64,000 nt of DNA from Siphonobacter aquaeclarae (GTDB lineage Bacteria > Bacteroidota > Bacteroidia > Cytophagales > Spirosomataceae), in assembly GCF_900103285.1 (NCBI RefSeq), contig NZ_FNGS01000012.1, forward strand, positions 1 to 64,000. Reading direction: 5' to 3'. The notes beneath the pieces were generated by a model. The model was not told the origin of the DNA. It saw only the letters and a list, made by a program, of their open reading frames with translations, and ran no database searches. How positions within the stretch are numbered: position 1 is the stretch's first letter; each line of letters opens with the position of its first letter. The position numbers and the translations under genes were made by a program. This document shows, piece by piece, positions 1 through 5,900 of the stretch.

Positions 1-61
1 GTTCGGCAATAGTACCGTATTTCTGCCGCACCACTTCTTTAATCTGATCCGCGTTTTCCAT
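1..61 (-). CDS. arsM: Arsenite methyltransferase, N-terminal fragment (cut by window edge)
   Basis: Only the first 20 codons are in the window, starting with ATG at 61 on the minus strand and reading MENADQIKEVVRQKYGTIAE. This matches the usual opening of bacterial ArsM (a short helix with a Q-[IL]-K-x-x-V-[KR]-x-K-Y-G motif). ArsM proteins methylate As(III) with S-adenosylmethionine to give volatile or less toxic methylarsenicals in the cytoplasm. The arsR repressor gene lies 61 nt upstream on the same strand, and an operator-like site sits between the two. That context makes the call considerably stronger than 20 residues alone would. Confidence 0.65.
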   Translation of the reverse strand, partial: MENADQIKEVVRQKYGTIAE

Positions 62-79
62 CGTGCTCTATTGGTTTAA

Positions 80-97
80 TGTAATATTACGATAAAC
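80..97 (-). promoter_or_regulatory. Candidate ArsR operator upstream of arsM
   Basis: The plus strand reads TGTAATATTACGATAAAC, with a perfect GTAATATTAC palindrome at its core. The same 18-mer with one mismatch occurs in inverted orientation at 477-494, upstream of arsR. ArsR-family repressors bind short dyads in the promoters they control, so this copy is inferred to control arsM separately. Confidence 0.5.
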
Positions 98-103
98 AAG
101 AAC

Positions 104-140
104 AAAAAAAGAGCCCCTCTCGCTAGCAGCAAGTAGAGGC
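104..140 (-). terminator. Intrinsic terminator overlapping the 3' end of arsR
   Basis: On the minus strand GCCTCT (complement of 135-140) can pair with AGAGGGGC (complement of 113-120) with a small bulge, followed by seven T residues (104-110). The arsR stop codon lies inside the hairpin. It separates arsR from arsM, which fits arsM having its own promoter and operator. Confidence 0.45.
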
Positions 141-452
141 ACCCACATAAATATCAAAAAGTGAACCAAATGTCTGTCTAGCTTCTTCCCAAACAACCTC
201 ATTAATACAATAGCAAACCCGGGGCGGGTTGATCTCTCCTTTGATAATACCGATACGCTTGAGTTCCTTCAAGTGTTGGGAGACCGTCGCCTGCGCAAGA
301 GGAAGTTCATCTACCAGGTCCCCACATACACAAGCTTTCTTTTGGGCCAGAAGCTGCAGGATAGCCACCCGAGCCGGATGCGCGAAAGCCTTCGCCAGAT
401 CAGCCACCCGGTTCTGTTGTTCAGTAAAGATCTCAGTCTTCGTAACTCCCAT
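123..452 (-). CDS. arsR: ArsR/SmtB-family arsenic-responsive repressor
   Basis: A 109-residue winged-helix protein. The recognition region ([20 protein letters not shown], residues 44-63) is a clear ArsR helix-turn-helix. Candidate As(III) ligands are Cys41 and Cys43 just before it, Cys80 and Cys82 in the wing, and the C-terminal pair Cys108-Cys109. Known role: a cytoplasmic homodimer that represses ars genes and is released by As(III). The arsM start follows 61 nt downstream on the same strand, and matching 18-bp operator-like sites lie on both sides of the gene. The ATG at 452 sits only 4 nt after a TAnnTTTG promoter element, so the transcript may be leaderless. Confidence 0.88.
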   Translation of the reverse strand: MGVTKTEIFTEQQNRVADLAKAFAHPARVAILQLLAQKKACVCGDLVDELPLAQATVSQHLKELKRIGIIKGEINPPRVCYCINEVVWEEARQTFGSLFDIYVGASTCC

Positions 453-456
453 GTGA

Positions 457-494
457 CAAAGGTAAGACGAAAAATTGTTTATCGCAATATTACA
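457..494 (-). promoter_or_regulatory. arsR promoter with overlapping operator
   Basis: On the minus strand TTG (complement of 485-487) is followed after 20 nt by TACCTTTG (complement of 457-464). This fits the Bacteroidota -33/-7 pattern TTG-N19-21-TAnnTTTG. The operator-like 18-mer (477-494) covers the -33 element, so a repressor bound there would block it. The predicted transcription start falls on or next to the ATG. Confidence 0.6.
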
Positions 495-594
495 ATGAAA
501 AATATGGATAATATAATGAAGAAGTGCCCGGGTTCAAAGCCCTGTTACGTGATAGACCAAAGAGCAGTGTTGCAAACACCTCTAATAAGAGTGC

Positions 595-879
595 TTACGT
601 TTTTGTCCCACAAGTATTCGTTCTCTTATGACGACTAGAACGGGGTAGGGCTTCGAGTTTCCTGATTTTTGAGCTGCTGCATGCCGAAAGGTCTTCATTG
701 TCACCTAGCTCCTCCAACGCAGTCTTTTCGGAAATATGATTTGCATCGAGCCATGGGGTATAACGATCTTTGACAGTCTGTGTCCTTTTGAATGAATATC
801 TTAAGCGGCGGTTGATAAAGCGCTTTTCATTGGCTAGTGAACCGAACGGACTGAAATTTTTGAAAATAATTTGTTGTAC
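595..879 (-). pseudogene. C-terminal remnant of an unidentified protein, start lost
   Basis: The minus strand is open for about 94 codons from just after a TAG (880-882) to a TAA (595-597), with no ATG or GTG near its beginning. The translation looks like real protein, including RRLRYSFKRTQTVKDRYTPW and later ALEELGDNEDL and SSSKIRKLEALPR. The frame begins inside the 22-bp repeat at 871-892. I do not recognise the family. Inferred: the 3' part of a gene whose 5' part was removed by recombination in the island. Confidence 0.45.
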
Positions 880-892
880 CTATGTTGTACCA
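871..892 (+). repeat. 22-bp inverted repeat, distal copy (integrase-associated)
   Basis: This 22-mer contains two GTTGTACC units spaced 11 bp apart. Its exact reverse complement lies at 2437-2458, on the other side of the integrase gene. Identity ends exactly at the 22-bp limits. Inferred: arm-type binding sites for the integrase or its directionality factor, or ends of a sub-module. Confidence 0.7.
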
Positions 893-1180
893 GTCAAAAT
901 AGATGCATATTTAAATATCTGATTTTCAGTTGTTTATAACGTAAATATCCGAACACCTTTAAGGCTAACTACCTTATTGCGATGCGCATCGACTTTTGTC
1001 AGTATATCACGGAGATGCTATTTGAGCTACACAGGTGATGATGCCTCCGTGAATAATCTGATCGATTGTGCCGGTACTAAACAGATATACCAGACCAAAG
1101 GAAAAAGAGCACTATCATAGGGCAATTGAGCGATTGTATCTGAAAAGCTAAATGGGATAAAAATTTGAAGTTTAGAGAAC
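893..1180. other. Gene-free AT-rich stretch with frameshifted coding traces
   Basis: There is no intact gene. On the plus strand, protein-like segments appear in successive frames between about 980 and 1186: MRIDFCQYITEMLFELHR, then DDASVNNLIDCAGTKQIYQ, then HRAIERLYLK, then KAKWDKNLKFRELM. They are broken by stops and frame changes, so this may be a decayed gene. I could not assign a family. No promoter or hairpin stood out. Confidence 0.3.
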
Positions 1181-2398
1181 TCATGTAGATCCAATTACTG
1201 CTTCCAGCGCTTCATCAGGGTCTTTGTATGTGAAGGCAGATTGGTACCCTATAGTTGTCCTGACATCGCTGTGTCGATATAATTTTTGAAGCATTTGAAG
1301 AGGTACTTTATCTCCAGCCAGCGTTGCAAATGTATGTCGTGCTAAATGCGTGGTAAGCTTGCCTTGTATCTGGGCAATAGGGGTGATATACTCCTGTAGC
1401 ACTTTATTGCAACGATTGACCGCATAGGCAATTTTTCGTTTGATCTCGAAGGTATTTTTGAAATCCAGACCTTTCAGGTTCGGAAAGACCAAATCATCCG
1501 GTGCAGCTTTCAGCGGTTCATACTTTTTCAGGATGAGCTGCGCTTTTTCGGGAACCTTAAGCGACCCTACTTTATTGTTTTTGCCCATAGTGTAATGCAG
1601 TCGCTCGTTTTGAAAATCAGACCAACGCAGACGTAAAACGTCAGAAATGCGCATACCGGCGAAGTAAAAGGAGATGAGCCAGAGATTACGGGCGTGGTCA
1701 TGGGTGGGGTTTGACAGTACTACGGTCTCCAATTTAACAACGTCTTCCAGGCTCACACCGATCTTGGAGCTTTCAGGTAGCTTAATGTTGATTTTGTCAT
1801 CACCGCCAAAGGGATAGTACTTCTTATCAAGTACCCCCTCTTTAATGGCCTGGTTGAAAACAGCGCGGACCAGAATCAAGTAGTTCATCACAGTCCTGTC
1901 ACGAATTTTCCTTTCAGCCTTCAGATACCGTCTGAATTTCTCCAGAAGGCCAACCGTAATATCCGAAAATGCAATGTCGTGTCCCCCCGCGAAATCTTTG
2001 AAAATTTTCAGACGACATTTTTCGGTGGCATATACGTTGAAATTTCCGGCTTCTCTCAGCCGATCCAGATACAATTGGGCTTGAGGCACAAAAGTTGCCC
2101 CGGTAACAGGCTTTACCTTACGCTTGATTGCCTTGACAGAGACATCGTCATTTTGCGTTTCGGCTTCGATGGATTTGTCGCTGGCTTCTGCTTTCTTTTT
2201 TAGGATGAAATTATTGAGTCGTTTCGAATTAGGGTGAGACGACTTGACTCGCTGCACCGCCGCATTCCATTCATCCTCTCTTAGATTGTGTCCAAGATGG
2301 ATGAAGGATGTTTTTCTATCTTTGGTGATACGAAGTGCGAGGGGGAACAAGCCGTCTTTGTTTGCTTTTTTCCGCAGGACAACTTTGACCGTAGCCAT
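1181..2398 (-). CDS. Tyrosine recombinase / site-specific integrase
   Basis: A 405-residue integrase of the Bacteroidota type. It has an N-terminal arm-binding region (about 1-90), a SAM-like core-binding domain (about 102-190) and a catalytic domain (about 215-395). The catalytic set is complete: Arg250 in FAGMRISD, His351 and Arg354 in HLARH, His376 in YRHSD and the nucleophile Tyr385 in TIGYQ. It should cut and rejoin DNA at an att site through a 3'-phosphotyrosine intermediate. The gene starts 160 bp inside a tRNA-fragment attachment site and is flanked by a perfect 22-bp inverted repeat, so it is very likely the integrase of the island carrying arsR/arsM. The full-length reading frame suggests it is still functional. 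No excisionase gene is visible beside it. Confidence 0.93.
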   Translation of the reverse strand: MATVKVVLRKKANKDGLFPLALRITKDRKTSFIHLGHNLREDEWNAAVQRVKSSHPNSKRLNNFILKKKAEASDKSIEAETQNDDVSVKAIKRKVKPVTGATFVPQAQLYLDRLREAGNFNVYATEKCRLKIFKDFAGGHDIAFSDITVGLLEKFRRYLKAERKIRDRTVMNYLILVRAVFNQAIKEGVLDKKYYPFGGDDKINIKLPESSKIGVSLEDVVKLETVVLSNPTHDHARNLWLISFYFAGMRISDVLRLRWSDFQNERLHYTMGKNNKVGSLKVPEKAQLILKKYEPLKAAPDDLVFPNLKGLDFKNTFEIKRKIAYAVNRCNKVLQEYITPIAQIQGKLTTHLARHTFATLAGDKVPLQMLQKLYRHSDVRTTIGYQSAFTYKDPDEALEAVIGST

Positions 2399-2436
2399 GG
2401 AGGATGTTGTTCAGTGACATGCCAAAGCTAGGGAAT

Positions 2437-2458
2437 TGGTACAACATAGGTACAACAA
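2437..2458 (-). repeat. 22-bp inverted repeat, proximal copy (upstream of the integrase)
   Basis: Exact reverse complement of 871-892. It lies 38 bp upstream of the integrase ATG and about 100 bp from the tRNA fragment, where arm-type sites or an autoregulatory operator would be expected. Confidence 0.7.
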
Positions 2459-2558
2459 TTCGTGTCTTTTTATGAAATTCGGTGAATTTGTTTGTTTCGT
2501 AAGTTTCAGTAAATCAGCAGTTTGATTTCATATCGGATCACATCGAACCAGTAAAAAT

Positions 2559-2583
2559 AGGGTTCGAATCCCTTACTCTCTGC
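2559..2583 (+). other. tRNA 3'-end fragment, candidate att site of the island
   Basis: Seen: a T-arm (GGG-TTCGAAT-CCC), then ACTCTCT, which fits a 3' acceptor strand, then G (discriminator position) and CA. Nothing upstream can form the D-arm, anticodon arm or 5' acceptor strand, so this is not a complete tRNA. A discriminator G and an acceptor able to pair with GGAGAGT would fit a serine tRNA, but that is tentative. The piece lies between the integrase and a strong terminator, as expected for the duplicated att core of an element inserted in a tRNA 3' end. Confidence 0.62.
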
Positions 2584-2596
2584 AACATGTGCCTGA

Positions 2597-2635
2597 AAAG
2601 TCCTGTTTACCGCCGGTAGACAGGACTTTTTGTTT
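2597..2635 (+). terminator. Strong intrinsic terminator after the tRNA fragment
   Basis: Stem AAAGTCCTGT / ACAGGACTTT with a small inner TACCG/CGGTA stem, followed by TTTTTGTTTT. Its position just after the tRNA 3' end suggests it is the original terminator of the tRNA gene, now separated from it by the island. Confidence 0.8.
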
Positions 2636-2889
2636 TCCGGTGAAAAGCCCTCTGACTCCTGGTATATATCCTTTTTGATTCAGTCTTATAAATCGTAAGT
2701 TCTGGCTATTGTCGTTGATAATACGATACAATTTAGAAACGGACCCCGATAAATAGGGGGAAGAGCGAGGCCGGGATCTGCTATTTTTGATTGTAAAGGA
2801 AAGGGTGTAAGCCGCTGTATATATTCCCGGTAAACAGGAACGCTCTGCGCGTTTCCATACCTGTTGTATTCGACCGGTTATTCCACAAA

Positions 2890-2921
2890 TTGCCTGCCGC
2901 TAAATTCCAATTTTACCTTTC
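2890..2921 (+). promoter_or_regulatory. Candidate promoter of the large helicase gene
   Basis: TTG (2890-2892), 21 nt, then TACCTTTC (2914-2921), one base off TAnnTTTG. The predicted start would be near 2929, 17 nt before the ATG at 2946. The rest of 2636-2889 shows no gene; a lone TATTTTTG at 2782-2789 has no matching -33 element. Confidence 0.4.
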
Positions 2922-2945
2922 GTCGCTCCGAAATTCAAATACCTT

Positions 2946-5900
2946 ATGGAAGTGAAAGAAGCCGCCCCAATGCCTGTTATCAGTCTGCAGGTTCTTCCGT
3001 CTGTAAACTTTGCTCAGCAGCAAAACCACGTTCCGATCATACGGGAACTCATCCTGACGAATACAACAGCGCTGGAGTGGCAGGACATTGTGCTCGAGAT
3101 CACTTCCGAATTTTCCAGTACACTACCCTGGCGGCAGTCGCTGCTTCAATTGCCGGCTGGAGCCAGCCACGCCTTTCATTCGTTTCCGCTTCAGGTGTCC
3201 GCGCAGTTTCTGGCGACGTTGACGGAGGCGACGACAGAGAGCCTGCGGATGACGCTGTCGGTCCGGGGAGAAATAATTCATACGCAGTATTCTCCGCTGA
3301 CGGTTTTGGCCTTTGATCAGTGGGGTGGAGTCGGCCTGTTACCGGAAATGCTTGCCGCGTTCATTACGCCCAACCATCCGCAGATTCCCGGCATCATCCG
3401 GGCGGCTTCGTCCATATTACAGCGATGGACGGGCGATCCCTCCTTCGATGACTATCAGAGCCGTAATCCGGATCGCGTTCGCAAGCAGATGGCCGCTATT
3501 TATGAGGCGATTGCGGGCCTTCAACTGGTGTATTGCTCCGTGCCGGCCAGCTTCGAAGAGAGCGGGCAGCGTGTGCGACTGGCAGATACTATTTTCGGGC
3601 ACAAACTCGCGAATTGCCTGGATATTTCACTTTTGTACGCCGCTTGTCTGGAGGCGGTAGGAATTCACTCACTGCTCGTCATCGTGAAAGGACATGCGTT
3701 TGCCGGCGGCTGGCTGGTGGATGAGTCATTTGCGGATACTGTCAATGATGATCCCTCTCTTATTACGAAACGAAGCGCACCCGGAATTGGTGAAATAGCT
3801 GTTGTCGAAGGAACCTGTATGAATGCGGGAAATACGCAGTCGTTTGACGAAGCAAGCCGTATCGCAGATCAGCGGCTGCTGCGTACAGACGACTTCGTGT
3901 TGTTTATAGATGTCAGGCGGGCGAGAATTAGCCGCGTTCGGCCGTTGCCGTTGCGCGTTCAGACGTCATCCGGCTGGGAAGTGCAGGAGGAGCACATCGC
4001 GACTCGACCGAGCATTTTGCCCGAGAAAATAGTGGCAGGTCCCAAACCTGAGTATGCGTCCGCAATTCCGGTGACGAAACAGCGCCTGTGGGAGCGGAAA
4101 CTGCTTGATCTCACCCTCCGGAACAGTCTGCTCAACATTCGGACCAACCGCAGTATGGTCCAGTTTGCCACGTTCGATGTTAGCAAACTGGAAGATGCAC
4201 TGGCTGATGGAGAAGAGTTTCAAATCCTGCAAAAGCCATCTGACTGGGACCATCCGCTGCGGGATTCCGGACTTTATCAGGTGCTGCATCAGTCGGATCC
4301 TGTCGCCGATCTGGTGGAGCACGAACTGGGCGAGCGGCGGATACGGACCTATCTGTCGGAGTCTGACCTCACAAACAGTCTGACCAATCTGTTTCGGTCC
4401 TCCCGGCTGTCTCTGGAAGAAAATGGCGCGAACACGCTTTTCATTGGACTGGGCCTTTTGCGTTGGTATGAAACAGATGCCAGCGAACGGCCGCGTTTTG
4501 CACCGGTACTGTTGATTCCTGTGGAAATTATCCGCAAGTCGGCTCAGAAGGGTTTTATCATCCGGAGCAGGGAAGAGGAGACAATTCTGAATATTACGCT
4601 GCTGGAAATGCTGCGACAGGATTTCGGAATCGTTTTGGGCGGTTTGGAGACATTACCCCGTGATGAGAGTGGGGTAGATGTAAAGGAGGTTTTTCGGGTA
4701 ATCCGGCGAATCGTGATGGGCAAGCCCCGGTGGGAGGTGGAAGAACAGGCAGTTTTGGGAATCTTTTCGTTTAGCAAATTCATCCTCTGGAACGACATTC
4801 ATCACAATGCAGCGGACCTGAACCGGCATCCGCTGGTGGCCAGTCTTGTTTCGGGAAAGCTGGAATGGACACCCGGTGAGCAGGAAGGAGTGGAGGCCAT
4901 ATCGGACAACCTGTTGCATCCGTCCTCTGTAGCCCTGCCTATCAGCACAGATTCTTCGCAGTTGCAGGCAATCCTTAGTTCCGCGTCCGGTAAAAGCTTC
5001 GTGCTTCACGGACCGCCGGGTACAGGAAAGTCTCAAACGATTACGAATATCATCGCACATGCGCTTTACACCGGTAAACGGGTTCTGTTTGTAGCCGCCA
5101 AAAAAGCGGCTTTGGACGTTGTTGAGAGCCGCTTGAATGCAATCGGTATCGGGCCGTTTTGCCTGGAACTTCATTCCAACAAAGCCAAAAAATCAGCTGT
5201 TCTTGAACAATTGAAGCAGACGGTTGAAATCACAAAAAGCGCAGCTCCGGAAAACTTCGCTTTCGAGGCGGAGCGACTGTTTGGTGTTCGGTCCGAATTA
5301 AATGGCTATGCGGAAGCGCTGCACGAACGCCAGGCATTCGGCTATTCGCTGTTTGACGCGTTTACCGCTTATGGCCTCCTGCCGTCCGGAGAGGACAAGG
5401 TATCTTTTGAAGAGAATGTTCTGGAACGGCTGGATGCCGCGCAACTGGCCACCTGGCAGGACCTGGCAGAGCAACTGCAGCAAGTTGGCTCATTGATCGG
5501 TCATCCGCTTGACCATCCTTTCCGCGGCGTCAGACTGGAACGGTATTATCCCCAGCTGAAACAGGAAGTACAACGTCTGATTGAAGATGTCCTTCGATTT
5601 GCCGCTCAATGTTCGGAACAGAGTTCTACTGTTCTCAGCATGCTCAAAATGGAGGGAACGACCATTACTCCGGAGCAACAGAGGCGGCTGGAGGAATTGG
5701 GGGCGCAACTTCTGCAAGCCGGAGATATCCCGTCGACGATGTTACAGGCAGAAGCGCTGGAACGAACTATGGCACAGGTTCTGGATTTGACAAATCACGG
5801 CAAAGAGCGGGACCGGCTGCGCACTCAGCTATTGCAGCGATTCCGTACAGAGGTACTGAAACTTCCGGCAGAACAATTGCTGAGTGAATGGCAACTGGCA

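Larger units (their letters stand above)
1..2583. mobile_element. Right-hand end of a tRNA-integrated genomic island (left end outside the window)
   Basis: Seen: a tyrosine integrase reads inward from a tRNA 3'-end fragment at 2559-2583. On the other side of the fragment comes a tRNA-type terminator and then chromosomal genes. The part between 457 and 1180 is AT-rich and contains only coding remnants, unlike the tightly packed, GC-richer DNA beyond 2946. Known: integrases of this family commonly insert in tRNA 3' ends and leave a short duplicate at the far end. Inferred: the element extends leftwards out of the window, with arsR/arsM as cargo, and the intact tRNA gene would lie at its left end. 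Confidence 0.6.

Noticed and set aside
526-546. GGGTTCAAAGCCC hairpin resembling a tRNA T-arm
   Set aside because: The loop does not fit TTCRANY fully and there is no acceptor or other arm; probably chance.
2782-2789. TATTTTTG as promoter of the giant helicase gene
   Set aside because: No -33 element upstream and a 150-nt leader; the site at 2890-2921 fits better.
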